A DNA stretch of 36,047 nt from Cyanobacteria bacterium K_DeepCast_35m_m2_155. GTDB lineage: Bacteria > Cyanobacteriota > Cyanobacteriia > PCC-6307 > Cyanobiaceae. A program made the translations under genes and the position numbers. Below, one piece after another: positions 1 to 8,148 of the stretch (positions are counted from its first letter, which is position 1; every line of letters starts with the position of its first letter). The notes under the pieces are model-generated. The model made no database searches. It was not told the DNA's origin and saw only the letters and a program-made list of their open reading frames with translations. Location of the stretch: assembly GCA_016882285.1 (NCBI GenBank), contig VGQS01000009.1, positions 1 through 36,047 of the forward strand, in the 5' to 3' direction.

Positions 1-80
1 CCGAGCCTCTGCTGCAGATCTGCCAGGGCTGACTGCTGCTGGGACAGCTGATCCCCCAGGATCCAGATGCCGATGCTCAT
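1..80 (-). CDS. Photolyase-related protein (DPRP type), N-terminal fragment
   Basis: Only the first 26 codons lie in the window; the gene runs off the left edge. The translation has the motif WILGDQL at residues 6-12. That motif is typical of the N-terminus of the deoxyribodipyrimidine-photolyase-related (cryptochrome/FeS-BCP-like) family, which binds FAD and is linked to light-driven DNA repair. The ATG at 80 overlaps the stop of the upstream secreted-protein gene in an ATGA arrangement, so it is probably translated by coupling from the uvrC operon. The motif and the operon partner (uvrC) agree with a repair role. Family assignment from 26 residues is an inference, and activity cannot be judged because the FAD and Fe-S regions are outside the window. 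Confidence 0.6.
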   Translation of the reverse strand, partial: MSIGIWILGDQLSQQQSALADLQQRL

Positions 81-397
81 GCGTTCTGTTCAGGCGTGAA
101 GCGGCAGGCCCGTCGCGCCACAGCCGTCGCATAGCCCCGCTCCACTGGACCCTCCAGGGGACTGAGTAGGCCTGTACGGCAATCAATCAGCAATCGCTCA
201 TGGCGCCCCTGCTGGTCGCTGACCCGCAGACGCAGCTGCCACGGATAGGACGCGCTGCGGCTGAACTGATCACCGCACACTGGTCCTACACAGATGCCTG
301 GGCTGGCGAGCACCTGGGCTGCGCAACCGAGCACAAGCCAGCTGCTGAGCGCCAACAGGCAGAGCCAACGGCGCCACATGGTGATCGGCCCAATCAT
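77..397 (-). CDS. Small secreted or lipoprotein-like cysteine protein
   Basis: A 106-residue protein of unknown function. The start is taken as the ATG at 397, which overlaps the uvrC stop as TGATG; a TTG at 400 and an internal ATG before the sequence WRRWL are alternatives. A positively charged segment (WRR) is followed by a hydrophobic run and a VLGC sequence that could be a weak lipobox, or by a signal-peptidase site near VLAS. The predicted mature part has four cysteines (two within ICVGPVC, one in DCRTG, one in RACRF), which would suit two disulfides in the periplasm. It sits between uvrC and a photolyase relative with overlaps on both sides, so it is surely co-transcribed. No enzyme motif is visible, and its link to repair may be only positional. 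Confidence 0.7.
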   Translation of the reverse strand: MIGPITMWRRWLCLLALSSWLVLGCAAQVLASPGICVGPVCGDQFSRSASYPWQLRLRVSDQQGRHERLLIDCRTGLLSPLEGPVERGYATAVARRACRFTPEQNA

Positions 398-2373
398 CAA
401 GACGCCAACTCGGCCACGGCTCCATCTTCCGTGTCGGCGGTAGCTTCAGGGTCCTGAGGGTGGAAGTACTCCCACACCGCCTGCGCCAGGGCCGGTCCCA
501 TGCCCGGGGCAGCGGCAATCTGGTCGGGGGAGGCCAGCTGAATGGCATCAATCGAGCGGAAATGGGCCAGCAGGTCGCGCACCCGACGCGGGCCCAGGCC
601 TGGGATATCCGACAGGCGGGAACGCTTCATGCGCTCGCCGCGCTGCTGGCGATGAAAGCTCACGGCGAAGCGATGGGCTTCATCGCGCAGGCGGCGCAGC
701 AGCTGGATCCCCAACTGATCGGCCTCGCTGTCGAGCGGGTCTTTGGCGCCGGGCACAAACACCTCTTCGCGTTGCTTGGCGAGCGAGCAGACCACCAGGT
801 CTTCATGCAGATTGAGCTCGCGCAGGGCCTCCATCACCGCAGAGAGCTGGCCCTTACCGCCATCGATCATGACCACATCGGGCCAGTCACCCAAACCGCC
901 GGTGTGCAGGGCGCTGTCCGTGCTGCGGCGCAGGGCGGCCAGATCGGCCCCCTCGGCCTTGGCCTGCGCCCAACGCCGAAACCGTCGCCGCATGATCTCG
1001 GCCATGGCCATGAAGTCGTCGGAATGGCCTGAGCGAATCGAACTGCTCTGAATTTTGTATTTGCGGTAGTGCTGCTTGGCCGGCAAGCCGTCGATGAACA
1101 CGACCTGCGAGGCCACGGCGTCGCTGCCCTGGATGTGGCTGATGTCGAAACCCTCGATGCGCCGGGGCGGGTCGGTGAGATCAAGCAGCTGGGCCAGGTC
1201 TTCGGTGGCGAGCAGGTTCTGCTCACTGGCGTGCTGGGCGCGCTGCAACTCATAACCGGCGTTGCGCACCACCAGCTCGATCAGGTCCGCCTTCTGCTGG
1301 CGCTGCGGTACCACCAGTCGCACCTTGCGGCCGCGTTGCTCACTGAGCCATTCGGCGATCAGCTCCTGCTGGGGCAAGGGATGCTGCAGCAGCAGCTCAG
1401 GCGGAATCTCAACACCCTCCACCTGGCTGTAATGCTCTTCGATCACCGTTTGCAGGATGCGGCCAGGCTCAGCTGAGCTTGCTGCATCGGCCATGTAGCC
1501 GAGTCTGCCGACGAGCTTGCCAGCCCGCATCTGAAACAGCTGCACCGCCGCCACCCGCTGATCGGCTGCCAGCGCGATCACATCGCGGCTGATCGAACCA
1601 TCGCCGAGGCTCATTTTCTGATCGGCGGTGAGCGTGTCGAGCCCCTGGAGCTGGTCGCGCACCCGTGCCGCGCTCTCAAAGTCGAGACGCTCGGCATACC
1701 GCTCCATCTGGGCGCTCAGCAGATCGATCAGTTCGTCGTTGCGCCCCTGAAACACCATCGCCACCTGCCTGAGGGTCTGGTGGTAAGCCTCGGAACTGAT
1801 CTTCTGCTGACAGACACCCGGACAGCGGCCGATGTCGTAGTTGAGGCAGGTGCGCTCTTTGTAGAGGGGCTGGGGCCGCTGCCGCAGCGGGAACACCCGC
1901 TTGACCAGCGCCAGGGTGCGGCGCAGCAGGCCCACGTCCACATAGGGCCCATAGAACCGGTCCAAAGGTGAACGAAACCGCCGGCGCCGGGTGATGAAGA
2001 TGCGCGGGTAGGCCTCGCTCCAGGTGATGCAGAGATAGGGGTATTTCTTGTCGTCCTTGAGCAGCACGTTGAAGTGCGGTTGGTTCTGCTTGATCAGGTT
2101 CGACTCCAGGGCCAGGGCTTCGGCTTCGGAGTCGGTGACGATGAACTCGATCTCGCAGACCTGCCGCACCATGAGGCGGATACGGGGACTATGGCCGTGG
2201 CCGCTGCCGCTCTGGAAGTAGCTACGCACGCGGTTGCGCAGCACCTTGGCCTTGCCGATGTAGAGGACCCGGTCCTCCCCATCGCGCATCAAGTAGCAGC
2301 CCGGCTCGCTGGGGATCTCAGCGAGCCGGGCCTTGAGCCGCTCTGCTTGCTGCAGCATGGGAATGGCGCTCAT
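397..2373 (-). CDS. uvrC: Excinuclease ABC subunit C
   Basis: UvrC makes both incisions around a lesion in nucleotide excision repair after UvrA/UvrB have located it. The 658-residue protein has the family layout: an N-terminal GIY-YIG nuclease domain (GCY at 25-27 in place of GIY, and YIG at 38-40), a UvrB-binding UVR helix near 225-258, a central RNase-H-like nuclease region, and C-terminal helix-hairpin-helix motifs (IPGLGPRRV, then APGMGPALA). The frame is open for 75 more codons upstream. The ATG at 2373 is chosen because family homology begins there and the upstream gene ends at 2399, 26 bases away. It follows a flavin-reductase-like gene and overlaps the next gene as TGATG, so the four genes look like one transcription unit. 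Identity is very secure. Confidence 0.97.
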   Translation of the reverse strand: MSAIPMLQQAERLKARLAEIPSEPGCYLMRDGEDRVLYIGKAKVLRNRVRSYFQSGSGHGHSPRIRLMVRQVCEIEFIVTDSEAEALALESNLIKQNQPHFNVLLKDDKKYPYLCITWSEAYPRIFITRRRRFRSPLDRFYGPYVDVGLLRRTLALVKRVFPLRQRPQPLYKERTCLNYDIGRCPGVCQQKISSEAYHQTLRQVAMVFQGRNDELIDLLSAQMERYAERLDFESAARVRDQLQGLDTLTADQKMSLGDGSISRDVIALAADQRVAAVQLFQMRAGKLVGRLGYMADAASSAEPGRILQTVIEEHYSQVEGVEIPPELLLQHPLPQQELIAEWLSEQRGRKVRLVVPQRQQKADLIELVVRNAGYELQRAQHASEQNLLATEDLAQLLDLTDPPRRIEGFDISHIQGSDAVASQVVFIDGLPAKQHYRKYKIQSSSIRSGHSDDFMAMAEIMRRRFRRWAQAKAEGADLAALRRSTDSALHTGGLGDWPDVVMIDGGKGQLSAVMEALRELNLHEDLVVCSLAKQREEVFVPGAKDPLDSEADQLGIQLLRRLRDEAHRFAVSFHRQQRGERMKRSRLSDIPGLGPRRVRDLLAHFRSIDAIQLASPDQIAAAPGMGPALAQAVWEYFHPQDPEATADTEDGAVAELAS

Positions 2374-2398
2374 GCCAGCCGCCGTAGGCAGGTGTCGA

Positions 2399-2899
2399 TC
2401 AACCGCCGTACTGCCAACCGGTGCTGGCCAGCTCGAGGGCAGGACCGTCTGCCTGCAGGGTCGCGCTCTTGACCTCGCCCACAAACACGGTGTGGTCGCC
2501 GGCGGCGACCTGGCCCACCAGCTCGCATTCAACGGCACCGACGGCATCGTTGAGGATCGGCAGTCCCAGCTCGCCCAGACTGAAGGGGGCGGCGTCAAAG
2601 CGTCCTCCGATCGCCTTCTGGGGCTTGAAGAAGACGGCTGCCAGATCCTTCTGGTCGGCCTTGAGCACGTTCAGCGAAAAGCGACCGGTGCGCTGAATGA
2701 TGCCGTTGCTGGTGCTGTCAGCTCGCACCGCCATGACCACAAGCGGGGGTTCGAAGCTGCCCTGGGTCACCCAGCTGGCAGTGAAGCCATTGACCTCATC
2801 GCCTTCGGCAACTCCACAAATGAACACCCCATGGGGAATCTTGCGCAGGAGTGTCTTCTTGGCGTCGGCGTTGAGGGCCATGGTGGTGTCAGAACTCAT
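2399..2899 (-). CDS. Flavin-reductase-like FMN-binding split-barrel protein
   Basis: A 166-residue protein resembling the flavin-reductase-like domain (FMN-binding split barrel). The line of descent is visible in the N-terminal pattern IPHGVFICG, the [10 protein letters not shown] segment and the GRFSLNVLK segment, which form the flavin-binding barrel in this family. Cyanobacteria carry the same domain at the C-terminus of diflavin flavodiiron proteins, but here it stands alone with no metallo-beta-lactamase or flavodoxin part. Members reduce or bind FMN/FAD using NAD(P)H; the substrate here is unknown. It is the first gene of the minus-strand unit leading into uvrC, divergent from coaD across 41 bases. 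The start is the ATG at 2899; a second ATG at 2881 is possible. A flavin donor for the downstream photolyase relative is a tempting but unproven idea. Confidence 0.85.
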   Translation of the reverse strand: MSSDTTMALNADAKKTLLRKIPHGVFICGVAEGDEVNGFTASWVTQGSFEPPLVVMAVRADSTSNGIIQRTGRFSLNVLKADQKDLAAVFFKPQKAIGGRFDAAPFSLGELGLPILNDAVGAVECELVGQVAAGDHTVFVGEVKSATLQADGPALELASTGWQYGG

Positions 2900-2940
2900 C
2901 GGACTCTAGAAAGCACGCCCACGGGCCATAGGCTCGAGGC

Positions 2941-3432
2941 ATGCGCGCCCTCTACCCCGGCAGTTTTGACCCTCTGACCCTGGGCCATCTCGATCTGATC
3001 GAGCGGGCCAGCGGTCTGTTTGAGGCCGTTGTCGTTGCCGTGCTGCAAAACCCAAGCAAAACGCCCGCCTTCAGCCTTGAGCAACGTCTTGGGCAGATCG
3101 CTGCGGCGACCAGCCATCTACCGGCCGTCGAAGTCGGCAGCTTTGACGGTCTCACGGTTCAGTACGCCCGCCAGCGCGGCACCCAGGTGATCCTGCGCGG
3201 GTTGCGGGCCCTGAGCGACTTTGAGTTCGAGCTTCAGATCGCTCACACCAACAAGAGCCTCGCGCCCGACATCGAAACGGTGTTTCTGGCGACGGCCACC
3301 CAGCACAGCTTTCTGAGCAGCTCGGTGGTCAAGGAGGTGGCGCGCTTTGGTGGGGATGTCCGTCACATGGTGCCAACGGGAGTGGCAGATGACCTCGCCA
3401 GGCTCTTAAATCGGACATCCCCAGGACCCTGA
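2941..3432 (+). CDS. coaD: Phosphopantetheine adenylyltransferase
   Basis: CoaD transfers AMP from ATP to 4'-phosphopantetheine to give dephospho-CoA, the penultimate step of CoA synthesis in the cytoplasm. The 163-residue length is standard. The N-terminal nucleotidyltransferase signature is clear: [12 protein letters not shown], including the TxGH motif. A conserved [12 protein letters not shown] segment and a C-terminal SSSVVKEVA segment, corresponding to the ISSTxVR-like ATP-binding motif, are also present. It starts at an ATG 41 bases from the divergent flavin-reductase-like gene, with a short GAGG just upstream. The next gene begins one base after its stop, so the two are co-transcribed. 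No anomalies seen. Confidence 0.97.
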   Translation: MRALYPGSFDPLTLGHLDLIERASGLFEAVVVAVLQNPSKTPAFSLEQRLGQIAAATSHLPAVEVGSFDGLTVQYARQRGTQVILRGLRALSDFEFELQIAHTNKSLAPDIETVFLATATQHSFLSSSVVKEVARFGGDVRHMVPTGVADDLARLLNRTSPGP

Positions 3433-3433
3433 G

Positions 3434-4312
3434 ATGGCCGACTCGCAGATCACCGTGCTGGACCAGCTGGATCAGCTCGAGGAGGTCGTGCTCGATGGCA
3501 GCCGCATCCCGTTCAGCGGCGGCCGTCTGGTCAACGAAAATGACGCCCTCGAGGTGATCGACGCCCTGCGCGAGGCGATCCCGCCGCAGTTGGGCCTGGC
3601 CCGCGATCTGATCGCACAAAAAGATGATTTCATCGGCAAGGCGCGCAGTCAGGCCGACGAGATCTTGCAGGCTGCACGGCGTGAACGCGAGCAGCTGATC
3701 AACAGCTCTGGCATCCGCCAGGAGGCCGAGCGCCAGGTTCATGAACTGCGTGAACAAGCCAGGCAGCAATGCGATCAATTGCTGCTGCAGGCCCGCCAGC
3801 AGGTGGCCCAGGCCGAGCAGGAGCAGCAGGCCCGCCTGGCCCAGCTGGAGCAGCAATTTGCAGCCCGTCGTCAGCAGCTCGAGCAGGAAGCCGCTGAGCG
3901 CCAGCGGCTGCTGATCGATCAGCACGACCGCAACCGCCAACAGGCCATGGGTGAGCTGGAGCAGATCCGCCAGGAAGGATTGCGCGTTCAGCAGGCCGCT
4001 CAGGCTGAAGCCGAGCGGCTGCAGAACGATGCCTTGCAGTTCCGCCAACAGACCCAGCAGCAGTGCGACGCCCTGGTGGCCCGCAGCCGGCAGGAGGCCT
4101 CATCGGTGGTGGAAGGTGCCAACCGTTATGCCGAGCAGGTCCTGGGTGAACTGGAAGGCCGCCTGCGCGAGCTCTCACAGGTGGTCCTGGGCGGCCGCCG
4201 CGAGCTGGTGCGTCTGCAGAACCCGGATACCCCGACCTCTGCCCAGGATGAACGCAGCGGCGCCTCTCGGCGCGCACGCGTGGCCAGCAAACTGCGTCAG
4301 CTCGCGAGCTGA
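3434..4312 (+). CDS. Coiled-coil protein, DivIVA/ATP-synthase-b-like, unknown function
   Basis: A 292-residue, glutamine-, glutamate- and arginine-rich protein. The first ~60 residues (VLDQLDQLEEVVLDGSRIPF onward) look like a folded conserved head. From about residue 65 to 260 it is an almost continuous predicted coiled coil with heptad-like spacing and many repeats of the kind RQEAxR/QxHELREQ. The C-terminus is basic. There is no membrane segment or signal peptide. Such proteins are often compared with DivIVA or with the b subunit stalk of ATP synthase, because of the coiled coil rather than shared function. It is encoded one base after coaD and is convergent with dacB. A cytoskeletal or scaffold role in cell division or envelope growth is only a guess. 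Confidence 0.85.
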   Translation: MADSQITVLDQLDQLEEVVLDGSRIPFSGGRLVNENDALEVIDALREAIPPQLGLARDLIAQKDDFIGKARSQADEILQAARREREQLINSSGIRQEAERQVHELREQARQQCDQLLLQARQQVAQAEQEQQARLAQLEQQFAARRQQLEQEAAERQRLLIDQHDRNRQQAMGELEQIRQEGLRVQQAAQAEAERLQNDALQFRQQTQQQCDALVARSRQEASSVVEGANRYAEQVLGELEGRLRELSQVVLGGRRELVRLQNPDTPTSAQDERSGASRRARVASKLRQLAS

Positions 4313-4322
4313 GCGGGGTTCT

Positions 4323-5633
4323 TCAGGGGCAGAGGCCGCCGGCCTGGCTGGCGCGCAACACTGAACCAATGGTGCTGTTGGGGTCGTAGGCGCCATTGCT
4401 GATTGCGCTGACATAACGCAGCCCATCAGGGCTTTCGAGCACTCCGCTGATCGAGCGCACCCCGCGGATCGTGCCGGTTTTGCCAAAGAAGCGGCCTTCG
4501 AGGCTGGAGCCCTTGTACAGGTTGCGCAGCGTGCCGCGACGGCCTGAAACGGCCATCGAGGCCAGGTAGTTGCGGCTGTAGGGGTGGTGGTCCATGCGCA
4601 GCAGCAGGGCTGCCAGCAGCCTGCTGGTCACGCGGTTGGCGCGATCGAGGCCGCTGCCGTCAGCGACGCGCACACCCTGCATGGGCAAGCCCTGCTCGCT
4701 GAGCCAGAGCATGGTGCGCTGGCGTACGACGCCCAGATCCCAGCTGTCTGCCGCCTGACGCATCAACACCTCGGCGGTGAAGTTGTGGCTTTCGGTGTTC
4801 GCCAGGCTGAGCAGGCTGTGCATCGAGGCCGACGGCTCCTCGTGCAACAGCACCGCATCGGCAGGCAAGGGCTGGCGGGCTGAGACCAGCGACACCTGGA
4901 CCTTGCCGCCCTGCTGGGTCGCTGAGCGCTGCAACAGGGCCGACAGGCGCGATGGCGGATTCATCACCGCGTCATGGATCGCATTGCTGGTCACAGCCAG
5001 ACGGGTCACCGGTGCGCCATAGGCGTAATAGCGATCGTCTGGATCCCAGCCGGCTGGCCACCAGGCCGCTTTGGGCTCTTCAGCAATCTGCAGGCGCACC
5101 ACAGTCCCAGGGGTGCCGCTGCTGCCGCCTGAACCGAGGGCCAGCTTGGCAAAGCGCTGCAACTGGGGCAGGGCCAGATCGGGGTCGCCCTCGCCGGTGA
5201 GGCGGAAGCTGCCATCGCCCAGCCGCCACAACTGGGAGCGCAGGCGGTGATCGGGGCCCAGTTGATCGAGGGCATAAGCCGTGCTGATCAACTTTTGGTT
5301 GGACGCCGGGATGCGCGGCACCAGTCCGTTGACATCGGCCAGCAAGCGGCCGTCGGCATCAGCAACCGTGACGCTCCAGACCCTGAATTCAGAACCGATG
5401 ACCGAGGCCAGTCGCTGCTGCAGGGCAGGACAGCTGACCTGCTGTTGCAGCTGGGGCAGTCCCAGCGGCGGCGGCGCCAGAGGCAAGGAAGCCAGCGGCA
5501 CCTGGGCCAGCTGCACACCAGGAGCCGGCAGCGAAGGCTGTTGTGAATCAGGCTGGGCGGCGGCAACAGGCTGGGCAACCAGCAGCGACGCCAGCAGGAC
5601 CGGTGCACGCAGCCAGGGACAGGGTGCGCCCAT
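4323..5633 (-). CDS. dacB: D-Ala-D-Ala carboxypeptidase/endopeptidase, PBP4 (S13) family
   Basis: A 436-residue penicillin-binding protein of class C type 4. It trims the terminal D-Ala of stem peptides and may cut peptide cross-links in periplasmic peptidoglycan. An N-terminal hydrophobic segment (about 10-26) ending in AAA looks like a signal peptide, followed by a proline-rich linker. The catalytic SxxK is S111-N-Q-K114. The second motif, normally SDN or SxN, reads S282-H-N284. The KTG box is K385-T-G387. A DGSGLDR segment at 325-331 is also typical of S13. The ATG at 5633 overlaps the stop of the DUF4330 gene as TGATG. The histidine in the middle of the second motif is unusual but keeps the Ser and Asn, so the enzyme is probably active. 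Confidence 0.93.
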   Translation of the reverse strand: MGAPCPWLRAPVLLASLLVAQPVAAAQPDSQQPSLPAPGVQLAQVPLASLPLAPPPLGLPQLQQQVSCPALQQRLASVIGSEFRVWSVTVADADGRLLADVNGLVPRIPASNQKLISTAYALDQLGPDHRLRSQLWRLGDGSFRLTGEGDPDLALPQLQRFAKLALGSGGSSGTPGTVVRLQIAEEPKAAWWPAGWDPDDRYYAYGAPVTRLAVTSNAIHDAVMNPPSRLSALLQRSATQQGGKVQVSLVSARQPLPADAVLLHEEPSASMHSLLSLANTESHNFTAEVLMRQAADSWDLGVVRQRTMLWLSEQGLPMQGVRVADGSGLDRANRVTSRLLAALLLRMDHHPYSRNYLASMAVSGRRGTLRNLYKGSSLEGRFFGKTGTIRGVRSISGVLESPDGLRYVSAISNGAYDPNSTIGSVLRASQAGGLCP

Positions 5634-6160
5634 CAGCCCTTCACCTCAAGACCAGTGACGCTGCCGAGCACACGAAAAGTGTCGCCTTCAAGTTCAACGG
5701 GTGCACCAACCTTGAGCGTCTGGTTGCCGAACACAACACCACCGCTGGCCTTGCGGCCCTGGCCGCTGAGCACAAAGCGCGCATCCAGGGTCGGCAGCGT
5801 CTGCTGATTGGGGTCGGCAGCTGTCACCACGGTGCCATTGGGTTGCACGGCGGTGAGCCTGCGTTGCAGCGGAATCACCTGCTTGAGCGCGACACTGCCG
5901 TGGGGCTGGTTGCGGATCACGATCGAGACCTTGCCGGCCTGTTGTGCTGCGCTGATCAGAGCGGCGGGGTCTGCAGCAGCAATGCCGCGCACATCGACCA
6001 GCACGGTCACATCCTGCATGCCCCCGGTGGCTGTGGCGACGGTGGAGCTCAATTTCGGGCTCCAGATCACACCAGCAGCGGCCAGCAGCACGGCAGCCGC
6101 CGCTCCCAGGTCCACAAGGCTCCAGGTGCGGGGGCTGTTGGCCTGCGGAGCGTCGGACAT
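5633..6160 (-). CDS. DUF4330 family membrane-anchored protein
   Basis: A 175-residue protein matching the cyanobacterial DUF4330 pattern as I know it: one N-terminal membrane segment (roughly residues 16-34, VDLGAAAAVLLAAAGVIW) followed by a soluble domain with VDVRGI, IVIRNQPHGSV and a C-terminal GAPVELEGDTFRVLGSV stretch. The function of the family is unknown. The soluble part should lie outside the cytoplasm given the single N-terminal anchor, but I cannot confirm topology. The ATG at 6160 is preferred to a TTG at 6172. Its stop overlaps the dacB start, so the two are translationally coupled and may act together at the cell envelope. Confidence 0.85.
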   Translation of the reverse strand: MSDAPQANSPRTWSLVDLGAAAAVLLAAAGVIWSPKLSSTVATATGGMQDVTVLVDVRGIAAADPAALISAAQQAGKVSIVIRNQPHGSVALKQVIPLQRRLTAVQPNGTVVTAADPNQQTLPTLDARFVLSGQGRKASGGVVFGNQTLKVGAPVELEGDTFRVLGSVTGLEVKG

Positions 6161-6217
6161 GGGCACGGTCAAGCTGAGCGGCAGTGTACGGAGATCGGGC
6201 GTCTCAGACCAGGGTGC

Positions 6218-6916
6218 TCAGCCGCGCAGGCCCTCGATCAGGGCGTCGACGGCGCGCAACGTGCCGGCGACACCGCTGCCACCGTCGCCGCTGAGTGCTG
6301 CGGCCATCGCTTCGGTATCGGGCTTCTGCTCAAAGCTGCAGACAGCGCGATAGCCATCGGCATCGAGCCGGTACAGCTCCCAGTCGCCTGGGTAGGCATG
6401 CCGCAAGGCTCCACCATCGAGGGGGATCAGGCTGTAGGCACTGCTCCAGGTTGAGACAAAGCCCTTGCGCCGCTGGCGCGCCACGCTGCCGATCCCGACA
6501 GCAGCATCTTCGAGGCGCCCGTTGACCATCACCACGGGCCCACGATGGGCATTGCAGAGGGGCTCAAAGCTCTCGTAATCGGCGGCAGCGGGTGCGAGCA
6601 CCAACAACACCGCCTCGCTGGCCTGTTGCAGTTGCTGCTCCTGTTGCTGTTGCAACTGGCGAAAATCAACAACCTGATCCGCCAGATCGGGTGCATCGCG
6701 GCGGGCCAATGCGGCCGCCCCGGCGTCACTGCAAACAAGCAGCACCACGCGATTGAGCCCCAGCAAGGCGCGCTGCAAGCGCAGCACCGGCGCCAGCAGG
6801 CGCAGCCCTTCGAACCGCCACTCGACGCTCCAACGCAGGCTCCCCTGGGCCTGCAGGGCCTGCTGCAGAGCGGCCAGGGTTTCAGCTTCGGCAGCGGCCA
6901 GATCGGCAGGCAGCAT
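6218..6916 (-). CDS. DUF1995 family protein
   Basis: A 232-residue soluble protein that resembles DUF1995, a family shared by cyanobacteria and plants that includes the LOW PSII ACCUMULATION 3 (LPA3) type of chloroplast proteins. Supporting features are the N-terminal helical region, the RWSVEWRFEGLRLLAPVLRL segment, the DFRQLQ and VLLVLAP strands, and the conserved end part with KGFVSTWSSAYSLIPL and GDWELYRLD. A glutamine-rich run (QLQQQQEQQLQQ) lies in the middle. The ATG at 6916 is chosen over a TTG at 6931. It follows the cysteine desulfurase gene by 38 bases on the same strand. A role in photosystem II biogenesis is inferred from plant relatives only. Confidence 0.8.
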   Translation of the reverse strand: MLPADLAAAEAETLAALQQALQAQGSLRWSVEWRFEGLRLLAPVLRLQRALLGLNRVVLLVCSDAGAAALARRDAPDLADQVVDFRQLQQQQEQQLQQASEAVLLVLAPAAADYESFEPLCNAHRGPVVMVNGRLEDAAVGIGSVARQRRKGFVSTWSSAYSLIPLDGGALRHAYPGDWELYRLDADGYRAVCSFEQKPDTEAMAAALSGDGGSGVAGTLRAVDALIEGLRG

Positions 6917-6954
6917 CAACGGTGGCGGCAAGGTCCGCAGACACTAGGCCGCGT

Positions 6955-8148
6955 TTAACAGCAGGCAGCCATGGCGGCTTGCAGCGCTGCCGGCAGCAGG
7001 CGAAGCTGTTGAGCATCGGTGTCCGGCAGCAGACTGAACCGCAGCCCCGCTGCCGCCTGCGCTGGCTCGTAACCCATGGCCAGCAAGACCGGGCTGGCGG
7101 CCGAATCGCCCGCGCCACTGCTGCAGGCCGAACCACTGCTGGCCGCGACACCCTGATGCCAGAGGGCACGCACCAGCCTTCGCCCCGATAGGGCCTGGCC
7201 CGTAGCGCTCTGCGCCGTCAGGCTGATGTGATGCGGCAGCCGTTCCTGATGGGCAGGATCAGGCCCGCTCAACTGCAGCCCAGGTATGGCGAGCAAGGCG
7301 GCAAGCAACACGTCGCGCCGTTGACGCAGCGCATTGGCCTGATCCGAGGCGAGCCACTGAACCCGCTGCTGCAGGGCTGCTGCAAAACCAGCGGCAAGCA
7401 CCACAGCTTCAGTACCGGAGCGCAGACCCTGCTCCTGGGAACCACCACCCAGCACAGGCTTGAGCAACGGCAGACAGGCAGGCCGCACCAACAGGGCACC
7501 GATGCCCCGTGGACCGCCCAATTTGTGGGCTGTGAGCGTCAGTAGATCGATGCCCGAAGCATCGAACAGCAACGGCTGTTGCGGCACCAGCTGCACAGCG
7601 TCGCTGTGCAACAACACGCCAGCAGCGCGGCACAGGCTGGCAATGGCAGCCATGGGCTGCACCGTACCCACCTCACTCTGGGCGCCAATGACAGAGACCA
7701 GCCGTGTCGGGGGCTGAAGCAACTCCTGCAACGGTTCGAGCAGCACGCGGCCGGTTGCATCGACCGGCAGGGTGGACACCTGCCAACCCCTGCGGCGCAG
7801 CTGGTCTGCTGCCGCGTTGAGTGCCGGATGCTCAACCGCTGAGATCACCAGCCGTGCTGGTCGCGCAAACGCCTCAGCCAGCCCCAGCAGGGCCAGGTGC
7901 ACCGATTCGGTGGCACCCGAGCAGAAATGAACAGCCTCTGGCGTGGTTCCAAGCAGCTCTGCTGCGAGCCATCGCGAGCGCTCAAGCGATTCGAGCGCCG
8001 CCAGGCCAAAGCCATGCAGGCTCGATGGATTGCCCCAGGCCAGATCCTGCGCCTGATCCATGGCCAGGCGGGCGGCCTGCGTCAGCGGTGTGGTGGCGCA
8101 GGCATCGAGATAGAGAGGTGGCTCAAAGACCACGCTCGAAGCGGGCAC
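6955..8148 (-). CDS. Cysteine desulfurase, NifS/IscS-like (class V aminotransferase)
   Basis: A PLP enzyme that removes sulfur from cysteine as a persulfide for Fe-S cluster and thiocofactor synthesis. The 397-residue length fits. The N-terminus has the LYLDACATTPL motif. The PLP lysine is K209 in the TAHKLGGPRG context, with H181 in the LLHSDAVQ region. The mobile catalytic cysteine is C342 within SSGSACSSG, a NifS/IscS-type loop rather than SufS-type. No ATG is available at the 5' end. A GTG at 8148, overlapping dapF by 26 bases, is annotated; a GTG at 8133 is equally plausible. It is co-transcribed with dapF upstream and the DUF1995 gene downstream. Which sulfur pathway it feeds cannot be told from here. 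Confidence 0.93.
   Translation of the reverse strand: MPASSVVFEPPLYLDACATTPLTQAARLAMDQAQDLAWGNPSSLHGFGLAALESLERSRWLAAELLGTTPEAVHFCSGATESVHLALLGLAEAFARPARLVISAVEHPALNAAADQLRRRGWQVSTLPVDATGRVLLEPLQELLQPPTRLVSVIGAQSEVGTVQPMAAIASLCRAAGVLLHSDAVQLVPQQPLLFDASGIDLLTLTAHKLGGPRGIGALLVRPACLPLLKPVLGGGSQEQGLRSGTEAVVLAAGFAAALQQRVQWLASDQANALRQRRDVLLAALLAIPGLQLSGPDPAHQERLPHHISLTAQSATGQALSGRRLVRALWHQGVAASSGSACSSGAGDSAASPVLLAMGYEPAQAAAGLRFSLLPDTDAQQLRLLPAALQAAMAACC

Noticed and set aside
2374-2598. An N-terminal extension of UvrC of 75 residues in the open frame.
   Set aside because: It overlaps the flavin-reductase-like gene in another frame, and UvrC homology starts at the ATG at 2373.
5543-6454. A 303-codon plus-strand frame opposite dacB, the DUF4330 gene and the DUF1995 gene.
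   Set aside because: It spans three genes on the other strand with no motif, so it is a by-product of high G+C.
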